A stretch of 64,000 bases of DNA from Pseudanabaena sp. FACHB-2040 (GCF_014696715.1 NZ_JACJQO010000004.1:1-64000), one strand, 5' to 3'; positions 34,134 to 43,261 are shown, counted from the first letter of the stretch. Numbers and translations: made by a program. Notes: generated from the sequence alone by a model not told the origin.

Positions 34134-34616
34134 GATGGCTCCTTACTCTGAGGTCCGCTGTATCCGTTAGTTTGCCAGCTAACCTTCGTGTGAGGAAGGT
34201 TAGTGTGTGTCAGTTATTTAGTTGTCTAGGTCCGGGTATTCACCCGTAAAGATATCCTGCCATTGAACCTTCATGAGCTAAACCGGGAAAGGACTGAGTT
34301 TAGAGCTCCCTCTACTGGGGGATGCCGGCTAAAAGGGCAGACTCTGCGTGTTTCTGCGGGGATTAATGTTGAACTAAGTAAAGCAAACAGCAAACTTCAC
34401 CTTGAATAGAGATATTTCTTTATTCTTTGTGACAGATTTCAGCAGTGGTTCTAGCGAGACAAGATAAGACGCTACAATTCGACTTGGGTATCAGTTTTAT
34501 CGATGTTTGAATCTAATTAACTGACCCCTACAAACAAAAAACATCAGGCAAAAGGTAGAACGCCCTCTGGGCTGAACCGCCCCTGATCAACTCCCTGCAT
34601 AGCCTGAATAGATTTT
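34134..34616. other. 483-bp intergenic region with hairpin
   Basis: No gene is found in any frame. CTAACCTTC (34179-34187) and GAAGGTTAG (34195-34203) form a perfect 9-bp stem with a 7-base loop near the upstream side of the TPR gene. The remainder becomes AT-rich towards 34616 and is presumably the promoter and long leader of the 154-aa gene. No tRNA or known riboswitch signature was recognised. Confidence 0.45.
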
Positions 34617-35081
34617 ATGAGCCCGGCAACTGTCATTTCCAACGCCCCTGACCTATCCACCGACGACTACACCGTTATCGGAATGTCTACTTGTTTTCTT
34701 CGAGAAGAGGGAGAGGTCAAAGAAGTTACGGTAGCAGAACCCGTGCCTTCAGCCTATTTAGAAGCCGTGTTTAAGGGCGTGCCCACTTCCTACAAGAGCC
34801 TACATGGCGTTACCCTAGGGGAGATTTTGCCCGACGGCAAGCCAACTTTGCTCAAAGACGCGCCTACCGATGCCCAACTTTGCACCGACTTCACAAGCCG
34901 AGTGATTGCTGCGACTCGCACCTACAAGTCGCGCCCTGTTGCGAAGGAACTGCTGCCCCTAGGGACAACTCGCACCGACCTGAATTATTCAACTGCTAAG
35001 AAACGGGTACTCAATGCTGAGCACAAGGTGTCTGCAGAAGACAACGTGAAGCAGCACGAACATACCCATAAGGTTTTGTAA
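34617..35081 (+). CDS. Conserved-looking hypothetical protein, 154 aa
   Basis: No named family. The sequence is soluble and fairly polar. Segments such as DDYTVIGMSTCFLREEGEV, PSAYLEAVFKGVPTSYKSL and AATRTYKSRPVAKELLPLG look conserved in style; the C-terminus is charged with His repeats (KQHEHTHKVL). There is a single Cys near residue 26 and another near 88. It has an isolated position with a long upstream region and a very strong terminator, suggesting a separately controlled, highly expressed gene. No Shine-Dalgarno is evident before ATG 34617. Confidence 0.7.
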   Translation: MSPATVISNAPDLSTDDYTVIGMSTCFLREEGEVKEVTVAEPVPSAYLEAVFKGVPTSYKSLHGVTLGEILPDGKPTLLKDAPTDAQLCTDFTSRVIAATRTYKSRPVAKELLPLGTTRTDLNYSTAKKRVLNAEHKVSAEDNVKQHEHTHKVL

Positions 35082-35103
35082 TGGTTTCTCCGTAAGGTTA
35101 CTT

Positions 35104-35146
35104 GAGGGTTCTTCTACTTAGCTAGAAGAACCCTCTTTCTATTTCT
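35104..35146 (+). terminator. Rho-independent terminator
   Basis: GAGGGTTCTTCTA (35104-35116) pairs perfectly with TAGAAGAACCCTC (35123-35135), 13 pairs around a 6-base loop, followed by TTTCTATTTCT. It lies 22 bases after the stop of the 154-aa gene. Confidence 0.85.
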
Positions 35147-35186
35147 TTTCATAAAGGTCTACGTGAGAGAAACAGCCGAGAAGAGA

Positions 35187-35217
35187 CGAGGGGGATGCTG
35201 TAGTTAGCATCCCCCTC
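35187..35217. repeat. Strong 13-bp GC-rich hairpin
   Basis: CGAGGGGGATGCT (35187-35199) pairs perfectly with AGCATCCCCCTCG (35205-35217) around a 5-6 base loop, between the terminator above and the end of psbK. It is probably a terminator for minus-strand psbK/tgt transcription or part of a small RNA; no long T-run is present on either strand. Confidence 0.55.
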
Positions 35218-35296
35218 GCTTTAATGGGGTTTTGATTTAGTTTTGCTAATTGAATCGAGCATTCACGCAATGCCGAAACAAAACTTGACAAAAGCC

Positions 35297-35434
35297 TTAT
35301 CTGAATCCGACAGATGCCTGCCAAACAAAGGCAAGCAGCAGGAAGAACAGAGGAATGATCGGCAGCACGTCTACCAGGGGATCAAAAATAGCGTAGGCCT
35401 CGGGCAGCTTTGCCAGCAGCAGGGCAGCGTCCAT
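35297..35434 (-). CDS. psbK: Photosystem II reaction centre protein K
   Basis: A 45-aa protein. From ATG 35434 it reads [18 protein letters not shown], then [18 protein letters not shown] and VWQASVGFR: the PsbK sequence with its conserved KLPEAY, PLVDVLP and FVWQA parts and one transmembrane helix. The first residues are normally removed to give mature PsbK, a small subunit next to CP43 in photosystem II. GGAG lies 5-6 bases before ATG 35434 (an in-frame ATG at 35446 overlaps that site). It lies 39 bases downstream of tgt on the same strand, an arrangement known in cyanobacteria. Confidence 0.95.
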   Translation of the reverse strand: MDAALLLAKLPEAYAIFDPLVDVLPIIPLFFLLLAFVWQASVGFR

Positions 35435-35473
35435 AGAAATCTCCATCTCTCAAACACAGGCTTAAGAATTGCA

Positions 35474-36622
35474 TTACATCGTAACATGCTCGGGAGGCAC
35501 CTCTGACGTAAGCGGTGCAGGCTTTAGCCATTCTGCAAACTCGGTGGTGAAGCGGTCAGCCAAGATCGCCTCTCGAATGCGTTGGGTAAAGCGGATCAGC
35601 TCTGTAATGTTGTGAATCGACAGCAGGGTGTAGGCCAAAATTTCCTTGGCATGGAGCAGGTGGCAGAGGTAGGCCCGGCTAAAGTGCTGACAGGTGTAGC
35701 AGGGGCAGGTGTCGTCTAAGGGGGTATGGTCGCGCCGGAACCGAGCATTTTTAAGATTCCAGCGGTCGCCCTGCACTAGGGCACTGCCATGCCGAGCTAG
35801 GCGTGTGGGAATAACGCAGTCAAATAGATCTACGCCCGCCGCAATAGACTGGGCCATTTCTCGGTAGGTGCCCACCCCCATCAGGTAGCGGGGCTTGTGC
35901 TCTGGCAGGCAGGGCGTAGTAGCCGCCACGATTCGAGCAATCAGTTCGGGGGGTTCGCCAACGCTGACGCCGCCAATTGCGTATCCGGGCAGATCCAGCT
36001 CTGCTAGGGCTGTAGCCGCCTCTTGCCGCAAATCGGGGTAGACACCGCCCTGCACGATACCAAACAGGGCCTGGTCGGGCCGCTGGTGGGCTTCAATGCA
36101 GCGCTTTAGCCAGCGGTAGGTGCGCTCAGTGGAGGCAATGATGGCATCGCGCTCTGCCGGGTAGGGCGGGCACTCGTCAAAGGCCATGATTACATCTGCG
36201 CCCAGGTGGTTTTGGATCTCGATGGATTTTTCGGGGGAGAGGTGGATCATGCTGCCATCGCGGGGGGACTTGAAGGTGACGCCCGCCTCGGTGATGGTGC
36301 GAATCTGGCTCAGGCTAAATACCTGGAAGCCACCAGAGTCGGTCAGCATGGGGCCATGCCAGCCCATGAAGCGATGTACGCCGCCTGCCTCAGCAATGAG
36401 ATCTTCACCCGGCTGCAGGTGCAGGTGATAGGTATTGGCCAGCACCATTTCGGCCCCGGTGCCCTGGAGCTGGTCGGGGGTGACAGTTTTGACATTAGCC
36501 AGTGTGCCCACTGGCATAAACCGAGGCGTGTGGACAGGGCCGTGGGGAGTCTGAAACACGCCAGCTCTGGCCTGTGTGTGGCTACACCGGGCCTTGCAAT
36601 CGAACGAAAACGCCTGCGCCAA
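35474..36622 (-). CDS. tgt: tRNA-guanine transglycosylase
   Basis: A 382-aa TIM-barrel enzyme that swaps guanine-34 of GUN-anticodon tRNAs for a queuosine precursor. Motifs: [14 protein letters not shown] with the catalytic Asp, [49 protein letters not shown] with the second Asp, and the zinc site CPCYTC...LCHLLHAKE. Length and motifs match bacterial TGT. It is co-oriented with psbK just downstream, so the two may be co-transcribed. Confidence 0.95.
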   Translation of the reverse strand: MAQAFSFDCKARCSHTQARAGVFQTPHGPVHTPRFMPVGTLANVKTVTPDQLQGTGAEMVLANTYHLHLQPGEDLIAEAGGVHRFMGWHGPMLTDSGGFQVFSLSQIRTITEAGVTFKSPRDGSMIHLSPEKSIEIQNHLGADVIMAFDECPPYPAERDAIIASTERTYRWLKRCIEAHQRPDQALFGIVQGGVYPDLRQEAATALAELDLPGYAIGGVSVGEPPELIARIVAATTPCLPEHKPRYLMGVGTYREMAQSIAAGVDLFDCVIPTRLARHGSALVQGDRWNLKNARFRRDHTPLDDTCPCYTCQHFSRAYLCHLLHAKEILAYTLLSIHNITELIRFTQRIREAILADRFTTEFAEWLKPAPLTSEVPPEHVTM

Positions 36623-36725
36623 TCTTCAACTACCTGTGCGATCGCATCTGCAAAGCACCGCCACCTCAGCGGCCGATGCTCCGTTCTCCACAATACGACA
36701 TTTTTAATGGGGTGTAGGGACGCGG

Positions 36726-37283
36726 CTAGTTCTTCGGGCTGTGGGCAATGGTCGTGCTGGGTAGAACTGTTGCCCCCTCGCCTAACGCCCGCTGCATCAG
36801 CACAACGTCAAGCCACCGCCCGGCCTTAAACCCCACTCCCTTTAACACCCCAACATAGTGAAACCCCAGCGCTTGATGTAGGGCGATAGAGGGCTGGTTG
36901 CAGCTATCGCCAATGACAGCAACCATCTGCCGAAAGCCCAGCTCAGCTGATTCTTCTAGCAAGGTCGTCAGCAGCAGTTTGCCCAACCCGCAGCCTTGAA
37001 AGCCCGGCTTCACGTAGACCGAATCTTCCACTGCGTAGCAGTAGCCAGCGCGGCTGCGGTAGGGGCCTACGTAGGCATAGCCTGCGATCTCGCTGTCCCG
37101 CTCAACCACGACGTAAGGATAGCGCCGTTGGGCAAATACCAGGGCCTTCATGCGCTGGGCCATTTCGGCTTCGCTAGGCGCTTCCCACTCAAAGGAGGCC
37201 AGCCCATGGCGAACATGGTGAGCATAGATAGCTGTAATGGCTGAAATATCCTGCAGTGTAGCCGGACGGACGACATCACCCAT
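36726..37283 (-). CDS. GNAT N-acetyltransferase, phosphinothricin acetyltransferase-like
   Basis: A 185-aa GNAT-fold enzyme. RPATLQDISAITAIYAHHV is the usual PAT/BAR-family start; FEWEAPSEAEM, VGPYRSRAGY, EDSVYVKPGFQGCGLGKLLL (acetyl-CoA P-loop) and HQALGFHYVGVLKGVGFKAGRWLDVVLMQ follow. Family members acetylate phosphinothricin, methionine sulfone or related amino acids; the natural substrate here is unknown. It is upstream of tgt on the same strand with a 103-base gap. Confidence 0.85.
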   Translation of the reverse strand: MGDVVRPATLQDISAITAIYAHHVRHGLASFEWEAPSEAEMAQRMKALVFAQRRYPYVVVERDSEIAGYAYVGPYRSRAGYCYAVEDSVYVKPGFQGCGLGKLLLTTLLEESAELGFRQMVAVIGDSCNQPSIALHQALGFHYVGVLKGVGFKAGRWLDVVLMQRALGEGATVLPSTTIAHSPKN

Positions 37284-37338
37284 ACCCTCAAACTCTCTTA
37301 AAAACCCCTAGGGAAACCTGATTGTAGGGCCAGGTATT

Positions 37339-37800
37339 TTAAGAATCTGTAAGGGATGTGGCTTGCTCAATGAACTGCTGCCAAATCGAGTTGGGCTGCC
37401 AAATTCGGTGCAGGTCTTGACGGGCCTGGGCTTCGTCTAGCTCTAGCCGCAGGCAGCGGTAGAGATAGACAAAGACCGAAACCCGCATGTTAGCAGCACA
37501 GTGGACAAACACCTTTTTGTCCTGGTTGGCCTCCATGACCGCAAAGAAGCGATGCAGGTCGGCCAAGGTGGGCTCTTCCCAAATAACGGGAATGGGTACG
37601 TACTGCATTCCCAGCGACTCGACCAGCGCGGGCTCCTGGGGCAGAGCATTGTCAGAGGTGAGCAGAGCCAGGTTCACAACGACCTGATAGCCTGCCTGAC
37701 GAATTGCCTCAAACTGCTCTGCTGTGGGTTGGCCAGCGGTGGCGATCGCATCTGAAATCGGCAAAAAGTGGTAGATCGACGCGAGGGGCTCAGTAGACAC
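37339..37800 (-). CDS. Protein tyrosine phosphatase-like protein
   Basis: A 153-aa dual-specificity-phosphatase-like fold. The active-site loop VFVHCAANMRVS has the Cys and the Arg five residues on (C-x5-R). The N-terminus (FLPISDAIATAGQPTAEQFEAIRQAGYQVVVNL) matches the family of small phosphatases related to DUF442/beta-lactamase-hydrolase-like proteins; Asp/Glu before the loop (EEPTLADLH) may supply the general acid. GTG 37800 has AAGGA 11 bases upstream; a TTG at 37824 would overlap the previous gene. The substrate is unknown. It is co-transcribed with the TPR gene in front, whose stop is 5 bases away. Confidence 0.75.
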   Translation of the reverse strand: MSTEPLASIYHFLPISDAIATAGQPTAEQFEAIRQAGYQVVVNLALLTSDNALPQEPALVESLGMQYVPIPVIWEEPTLADLHRFFAVMEANQDKKVFVHCAANMRVSVFVYLYRCLRLELDEAQARQDLHRIWQPNSIWQQFIEQATSLTDS

Positions 37801-37805
37801 GGCGG

Positions 37806-38972
37806 CTAATTTCCTTCGCCCCAAAAGGACAGGAGCGCGCGGGCGCGTTCGGCTCCTTCTGAGTTGTCCTGCTGCTGGTAGAGGGAGACTGACGTTCTCA
37901 CATTGGAGATAGCCTGGGCCTGTAGCCCCTGCCCCCAGAGCGCTAGCCCTAGGTTGTAGTGGGCCCCGGGATCATTGGGCACGGCTTCTATGAGACGACG
38001 GTAGGACAAGACGGCCTGAATATAGTTTCGCCGTTCTAGCAGGAGTTTGCCTAGCAGCGCGTGGGCTGGCACCAGGTCGGACTGTAGCCGCACTGCCCGT
38101 AGCAGGTAGTCAAAGGCGTCATCTTCATTGCCCTGCTGGTAGAGCAGCTCGCCGACTCGGTACTGGACTTCGGCATTTTCGGGCATTAAAGAACTGGCCT
38201 GGCGCAGGTTTGCTAAAGAGGCTGTCGGGTTGTTTTGAGCCCGGTAGATGTTGGCCAGCCCCAGATAAACGTTGCCGCGCTTGGGGTCAATCCGCTGGGC
38301 CTGCTGGTAGTTGCGTAGGGCTTCGGTATAGTTTTCCTGGTCTAGGTAGAGGGTGCCGATGGCCTCGTAAACTCTGGCGTTGCCAGGGGCTACTCGAGCC
38401 AGTTCCTGGTAAGTCGTGAGGGCTGCCTCGTAGTCGCTCCGCAGGACTTGAATGCCGCCGATGCCGAGGTAGGCATTGGCCTCTCGCGGAGCCACAGCCA
38501 AAATAGCGCGGTAGGCTTCGATAGCCTCGTCAAAGCGTTCGGCGCTATAGAGGCTGTGGGCCATGCCGTAGCGAAAGGGCAGGTTGTTGGGCTCTAGTGC
38601 GATCGCAGCTCGGTAGGCATCAACAGCGGCAGTGTAGTTCCGCTGCTGAATTTGCAGGTAGCCAATACCGGAAAACAGGCGGGCATTGCTGCGGTCGATT
38701 TGGGTGGCCTGCTGGTATAGCGAAATCGCCCCTGCGTAGTCTTTGGCGTTGACCTTATCCTCGGCCTGCCGTAGGAGTTCATCAACCTGATCTTGCTGGG
38801 CGCTGCTGAGGGTGGACTGAGCTAAGAGCGAACCTTCCCAAGGCAGGTCTAGCTGAGTATCTGTCAGGGCTGGCAGGGTGGCTGAGGTCAACCGGGCACT
38901 CGCGGGCTGGGATAGGCTAGCCAAAAGGCCCAGAGCAGCTAGGGCAGAAACAACGGAAAGCTGAGTTCTCAC
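37806..38972 (-). CDS. Exported tetratricopeptide repeat protein
   Basis: A 388-aa protein with a clear signal peptide (MRTQLSVVSALAALGLLAS..., cleavage about after PASA at residue 26), then at least eight TPR units from about residue 58 to 360 (RLFSGIGYLQIQQRNY, AYLGIGGIQVLRSDY, VYLGLANIYRAQNN, AHYNLGLALWGQG). It is probably a periplasmic scaffold. It leads a two-gene unit with the phosphatase-like gene, which starts 5 bases after its stop. Confidence 0.83.
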   Translation of the reverse strand: MRTQLSVVSALAALGLLASLSQPASARLTSATLPALTDTQLDLPWEGSLLAQSTLSSAQQDQVDELLRQAEDKVNAKDYAGAISLYQQATQIDRSNARLFSGIGYLQIQQRNYTAAVDAYRAAIALEPNNLPFRYGMAHSLYSAERFDEAIEAYRAILAVAPREANAYLGIGGIQVLRSDYEAALTTYQELARVAPGNARVYEAIGTLYLDQENYTEALRNYQQAQRIDPKRGNVYLGLANIYRAQNNPTASLANLRQASSLMPENAEVQYRVGELLYQQGNEDDAFDYLLRAVRLQSDLVPAHALLGKLLLERRNYIQAVLSYRRLIEAVPNDPGAHYNLGLALWGQGLQAQAISNVRTSVSLYQQQDNSEGAERARALLSFWGEGN

Positions 38973-39098
38973 AGGGAATTCTCCTACGGCAGGAAACAGC
39001 GGCAGATGAACAGCTTCAGTCGGCCAATGTTACGTTTTGTGTGATTCAACCCCTGATTGTACCAACATACATCGCCCTCTTGAGGGTATCGGGACTGC

Positions 39099-39728
39099 TT
39101 AGATCCGCTCAAATACGACAGAGAGATTATTAGCAGGCATGGCGATCACCTCTTTAAGGATGAGCTGTTGGTCTATGGCAGCGGCAGCAACATCCTCCAG
39201 GTGACGCAGGCCCCAATCAGGATTTTGCGATCGCAGTCGTTGGTCAAACGCCTCGTTGCTGGGAGCGGTGGGTTGGCCCTGCCGCCGGAAGGGGCCGTAG
39301 AGATACAGTACCCCGCCCGGTGACAGAATTCGACCGGCCCCGGCCATCAGGCCCAGGCAGCTTTGCCAAGCCGAAATATGAATCATGTTGACGTTGACGA
39401 TGGCGGTAATGTCGGGCACGAGCGGCTGAACGCTATCGGGCCAGGTTGGATCGGCGGCATCTAGATTGAGGGGGGGCAGCAGGTTGTCGGCGGGGCAATG
39501 GGCGATCCATGCCTGAATGCTCTCGCGAGCAAAGGGGCTAGGATCGCTGGGCAGCCAACGGCGGGGCTGCAAGCGGGGAGCGCAGTAAACGGCGTGTTGG
39601 CCGCTGCCGCTAGCGATTTCCAGCACGCATCCAGTAGGCGGCAGCACTCGCTTCAAAACCGTTAGGATGGGTTCTCGATTGCGCTCTGCCGCCGGAGCAT
39701 ATTGCCGCAGATCCGGGTCGTCCTTCAT
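39099..39728 (-). CDS. DUF938 family SAM methyltransferase-like protein
   Basis: A 209-aa protein. It begins YAPAAERNREPILTVL, the DUF938 signature, and has motif I VLEIASGSGQHAVY, then WLPSDPSP, NVNMIHISAW and LYGPFRRQGQ, all typical of this methyltransferase-like family of unknown substrate. Its start codon lies only 14 bases from the divergent glycosyltransferase start, so promoters must overlap the coding regions. Confidence 0.87.
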   Translation of the reverse strand: MKDDPDLRQYAPAAERNREPILTVLKRVLPPTGCVLEIASGSGQHAVYCAPRLQPRRWLPSDPSPFARESIQAWIAHCPADNLLPPLNLDAADPTWPDSVQPLVPDITAIVNVNMIHISAWQSCLGLMAGAGRILSPGGVLYLYGPFRRQGQPTAPSNEAFDQRLRSQNPDWGLRHLEDVAAAAIDQQLILKEVIAMPANNLSVVFERI

Positions 39729-39742
39729 GATGGCCTTGATTT

Positions 39743-41167
39743 TTGTCCTCTCGGTATTGTCTCGCGTCTGGGATCGCCGTGCCGCTGCGCTTACCTCAAG
39801 TTGCCTCCACCAACTTTCTTAAAGCAGGACTGATTGCCCTGTTCCTAGTGGGCTTGGGGCTGCGGCTGTGGGGTCTGGGCCGGTTCAATACCCTTGCTTT
39901 TGACGAGACTTACTATGTCCGCTTTGCCGTGGACTACCTGCAGCAGCGGCCCTTTTTTGATGCCCACCCACCGTTAGGCAAGTACCTGATCGCCCTCGGC
40001 ATTGCCCTGGTCAACCCGCTAGCTGGGTATCTAGATTTAACTGGTAACACGTTGACTGGCGTTTGGCTTAGCCCCTGGAGCTACCGCTGGATGACCGCCC
40101 TGGCTGGAGCCTGCCTGCCGCCGTTAGCCGCAGCCCTGGCCTACTTACTGGCGTCTGGCTACCCGCAGCGGCATCGCCTGATCTTTGGCGCTTTGGCGGG
40201 GGGGCTGATGCTGATGGAGGGGCTGTCGCTGGTGGAGTCTCGCTTTGGGCTGATCAACCTGTTTTGGGTGGGGCTGGGGCTAGGGGGGCAGGTTTGCCTG
40301 CTGGCAGCGGGGTCAATGAATCGTCCAGGGTATGCGTACACGGCAGCGGGCGTGGCTTTTGGGGGTGCGATCGCAGTCAAGTGGAACGGCGCGGGCTTCC
40401 TCCTGGGCCTGTATCTGCTGTGGGGTTTGGGCCGCTGGTGGGCTAGCCGTTTTGAGAAATTCTCTGGTCAAAACCCGGTGCCTTTGGCCCTGCGGCGGCT
40501 TCGCCTGTCGCAGCTGCTGGTCTACTGCTGTGGGGTGCCCCTATTCACCTACGGGCTGATCTGGCTGCCCCACCTGCACCTGACCGGCACCTCACTGATC
40601 GAAATCCATCGCCTGCTTTGGCAGGCCCATCAGTCTATGGGGGACGCCGTTCACCCCTACTGTTCTGCTTGGTATACCTGGCCTTTGCTGCTGCGTCCGG
40701 TGGCCTATTTCTACCGCACTGTGCCGCTTGGCTCCGCTGAACCTGCCGTTTACTCAGTGCAAGGTCTGGGAAATCCGGTGCTCTGGTGGCTTTCGACAGC
40801 GGCTATGGTGGCGCTGGCGGGGCAAGTCTTTAGCCAAGGGCGGCGGGGCCTGCGCCCGGGGATGGGGCCAGATCCGATAGCGGTATTTTTGCTGGTCAAC
40901 TATGGGGCTAACTGGCTGCCCTGGGCAATGGTGCAGCGGTGCACTTTTCTCTATCACTACCTGGGGTCGCTGGTCTTTAGTGGAGTTGCGATCGCATACC
41001 TACTAGCGGGCTGGCTGACTCACCCCCGCCCAGATTTTCGCCGCTTGGCCTGGGGGCTGCTGCTGCTGATTGGGGCGGCTTTTATCTTCTGGCTGCCGGT
41101 TTACCTGGGGCTGCCGCTGTCGCCTGAGGCGCTGCGCTGGCGCTGGTGGCTCAGGCTCTGGATTTAA
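39743..41167 (+). CDS. Protein-mannosyltransferase-like glycosyltransferase (GT39)
   Basis: A 474-aa polytopic membrane protein with about ten hydrophobic helices. The first periplasmic loop has AFDETYYVRFAVDY with the catalytic Asp-Glu, and FFDAHPPLGKYLIALG, the HPPLGK motif of dolichyl-phosphate-mannose:protein mannosyltransferases (PMT). A conserved WNGAG and LLRPVAYFY follow. It is expected to move a sugar from a polyprenyl phosphate carrier to protein or lipid outside the membrane. The start is uncertain: TTG 39743 or GTG 39779. Confidence 0.85.
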   Translation: MSSRYCLASGIAVPLRLPQVASTNFLKAGLIALFLVGLGLRLWGLGRFNTLAFDETYYVRFAVDYLQQRPFFDAHPPLGKYLIALGIALVNPLAGYLDLTGNTLTGVWLSPWSYRWMTALAGACLPPLAAALAYLLASGYPQRHRLIFGALAGGLMLMEGLSLVESRFGLINLFWVGLGLGGQVCLLAAGSMNRPGYAYTAAGVAFGGAIAVKWNGAGFLLGLYLLWGLGRWWASRFEKFSGQNPVPLALRRLRLSQLLVYCCGVPLFTYGLIWLPHLHLTGTSLIEIHRLLWQAHQSMGDAVHPYCSAWYTWPLLLRPVAYFYRTVPLGSAEPAVYSVQGLGNPVLWWLSTAAMVALAGQVFSQGRRGLRPGMGPDPIAVFLLVNYGANWLPWAMVQRCTFLYHYLGSLVFSGVAIAYLLAGWLTHPRPDFRRLAWGLLLLIGAAFIFWLPVYLGLPLSPEALRWRWWLRLWI

Positions 41168-41171
41168 CGCA

Positions 41172-41804
41172 CTAAATACGGGTGAAGATGGCTCGGTAGA
41201 CGGGCTGGCCTTTTTCCAAGGTGACCCTCTCCCGATCAGTTTGGGCGGGGAACGGGCTGGTGGGCAGCCAGTCACTAGCGGTGCGGTCAAAGGCAGTGTG
41301 TTCAGAGAAGCGCTCTACCATGTCTTCGGCGACCTCTTGCACGTCTGACTGCAGCACGACCTGACCGTGAGCAGGGAGGGAGGTTGCGATCGCATTCACC
41401 AGTTCAGGCTGCACCACGCGCCGCTTTTGGTGACGCTTCTTGAACCAGGGATCGGGAAATTGAATGCTGACGCGCTGCAGCGAGGGCATTGGGAAACTCT
41501 CGATCAGCCCCTGAAGCGATGTATTGACGTTGCAAAAGAGAAAGTGCAGGTTAGTCAGCCCCGCCTCGTCTCGCCGCCTCAGCGCCTGATCGACCAGCGG
41601 TTCGCGAATCTCCAGGCCCAAAAAGTTCCAGTCTGGCTGCAGCGCCGCCATCTGCGTCACAAAGATTCCCTTGCCGCAGCCGATATCGATGTGGAGAGGC
41701 TGCTCAGGACGGGCAAATACCTTTGCCCAGTCCGGCGGCGTGGTCTTCTGCTGGTACTTGTCGCTGAGGGGATTGACGTGTTGACGAACGCGGACAACGG
41801 CCAA
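41172..41804 (-). CDS. trmB: tRNA (guanine-46-N7)-methyltransferase
   Basis: A 210-aa enzyme. Motif I is HIDIGCGKGIFV; next are NFLGLEIREPLVDQAL, FLFCNVNTSL, the TrmB signature SIQFPDPWFKKRHQKRRVV, and a C-terminal ERERVTLEKGQPVYRAIF. It methylates G46 in the tRNA variable loop. The start is TTG 41804 with AGGAG 7 bases upstream. It is convergent with the GT39 gene, 4 bases between stops. Confidence 0.93.
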   Translation of the reverse strand: MAVVRVRQHVNPLSDKYQQKTTPPDWAKVFARPEQPLHIDIGCGKGIFVTQMAALQPDWNFLGLEIREPLVDQALRRRDEAGLTNLHFLFCNVNTSLQGLIESFPMPSLQRVSIQFPDPWFKKRHQKRRVVQPELVNAIATSLPAHGQVVLQSDVQEVAEDMVERFSEHTAFDRTASDWLPTSPFPAQTDRERVTLEKGQPVYRAIFTRI

Positions 41805-42001
41805 GGGGATCTCCTTTAGTCAGGGGTGCTTTTGGAACGCTCGGTGCGGCGATGGGGTGGTTTGGGATGGCAGGCGGGTGTGTGGCTTTTTAAGGTGTGC
41901 CCACTATCTAGAGCCGTTTCAGCAGGGTGGGTGTCGAAGGCGGTGGCAAGAGAGTAGGCTGGTAAGGACTTCTTAGCCCCTTTAAACCTGCGGTTTGTCT
42001 C

Positions 42002-43108
42002 ATGGGATTGCGCTTTCGCTTCGCTGTTATCAGTGATCCGCATATTGCTTTGCCCGAAACCATTTGGGATTCGCCCAATCGGTTTCACCTGGTGGAGGTG
42101 AGCCTTCCGGCGCTAGAGCAAATTTTGGATCATTTGGTGACGCTGGATCTAGACTTTTTGCTGCTGCCGGGGGACTTGACCCAGCACGGCGAACGAACCA
42201 ATCACCAGTGGCTGGCCCAGCGGCTGCAAAAATTGCCTTTTCCAGTCTACGTGGTGCCGGGCAATCATGATGTCATTGCGCGAGACGGTGCAGATCCGGC
42301 CATTGGCTTTGAAGAATTTCCCGAGATTTACCAGGCCTTTGGTTACCGTGACGGCAAGACGCCTTACTACCACACAGAAATTTTGCCCGGTCTGCAGCTT
42401 ATTGGGCTTAACTCCAACAGCTTCGATGTAGCGGGAAACCTGCTGCCGATGGGCTATTTAGATGAGGCTCAGCTGACCTGGCTAGATGAGGTGCTGCCCA
42501 CACTGCAGAGCGATTTGGTGTTGGTGATGCTGCACCATAACGTGCTAGAGCACCTGCCAGGACAGTCTCAAAGTCCCTTAGGGCAGCGCTATATGCTGCA
42601 AAACGCGGCGGCGCTAATCCAACGACTAGAAAAGGCGGGAGTACAGCTGCTCTTTACCGGGCATTTGCACGTTCAGGATGTGGCCCGCCAAGGCAGTTTG
42701 TGCGAAGTTCTGACGGGTTCGCTGGTGAGCTACCCTCACCCTTTTCGGGTGTTGGCGGTAGAACAGGACGATGATGGCAAGCTCAAAATAGAGATTCAGT
42801 CTCAACATTTAGCATCGGTGCCGGGGTGGCCCGATCTGCAGGGATTTTCGCGCGAGTGGATGTGCGATCGCGCTACCCCTTTCATGGTGAAATTTCTTAC
42901 TAGCCCGCCCGTAAACTTATCTATGGCAGAAGCGGAAGCCATTGCCCCCGGTCTCAGGCACTTCTGGGCCACCATCGCCGCTGGCGATGCACAGTTTGAC
43001 TTTTCTCACCTGCCGCTTCCTACTCAGCGCCTGCTGCAAGCTTTTAATGCAACCGACGCTGAGGGTAAGCCTCAGCAAATTGATAATAGTGCCGTATTGG
43101 TGCTGTAG
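42002..43108 (+). CDS. Metallophosphoesterase, CpdA/Icc-like
   Basis: A 368-aa calcineurin-like phosphoesterase. All metal motifs are visible: ISDPHI (D-x-H), LLPGDLTQHGE (GD), VPGNHDV (GNHD), MLHHNVLE, and FTGHLHVQD (GHxH). The domain spans about residues 4-240; the remaining 130 residues are an unclassified C-terminal extension. The closest characterised relatives split 3',5'-cyclic AMP; the substrate is unproven. ATG 42002 is used. It is divergent from trmB. Confidence 0.88.
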   Translation: MGLRFRFAVISDPHIALPETIWDSPNRFHLVEVSLPALEQILDHLVTLDLDFLLLPGDLTQHGERTNHQWLAQRLQKLPFPVYVVPGNHDVIARDGADPAIGFEEFPEIYQAFGYRDGKTPYYHTEILPGLQLIGLNSNSFDVAGNLLPMGYLDEAQLTWLDEVLPTLQSDLVLVMLHHNVLEHLPGQSQSPLGQRYMLQNAAALIQRLEKAGVQLLFTGHLHVQDVARQGSLCEVLTGSLVSYPHPFRVLAVEQDDDGKLKIEIQSQHLASVPGWPDLQGFSREWMCDRATPFMVKFLTSPPVNLSMAEAEAIAPGLRHFWATIAAGDAQFDFSHLPLPTQRLLQAFNATDAEGKPQQIDNSAVLVL

Positions 43109-43131
43109 GGGATGGGAGAAGACGCGGAGAG

Positions 43132-43179
43132 GTGGGGAAGGGGTGGGGAAGGGGTGGGGAAGGTGGGGAAGGGGTGGGC
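43132..43179 (+). repeat. G-rich direct repeat, quadruplex-prone
   Basis: About five tandem copies of GGTGGGGAAGG/GGGGAAGGGG-type units with at least six runs of four G, directly after the phosphoesterase stop. On the plus strand the run order meets the usual G-quadruplex pattern (four or more G3+ tracts with short spacers). It could act as a transcript end or stall site. Confidence 0.7.
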
Positions 43180-43261
43180 GATAGGGCCGAGGTATTAGTT
43201 GGAGTATTCGGTGTTTAGATGTAGAGCGCCAAAATCTCCCCCATCCCCCCTACCTTCCTCA

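Noticed and set aside
35243-35506. 87-codon plus-strand frame
   Set aside because: It is antisense to psbK and the end of tgt; psbK is unmistakable on the other strand.
41816-42088. 90-codon minus-strand frame overlapping the phosphoesterase start
   Set aside because: Composition unlike a protein (Thr/His/Ser/Lys mixture) and it overlaps a clear gene.
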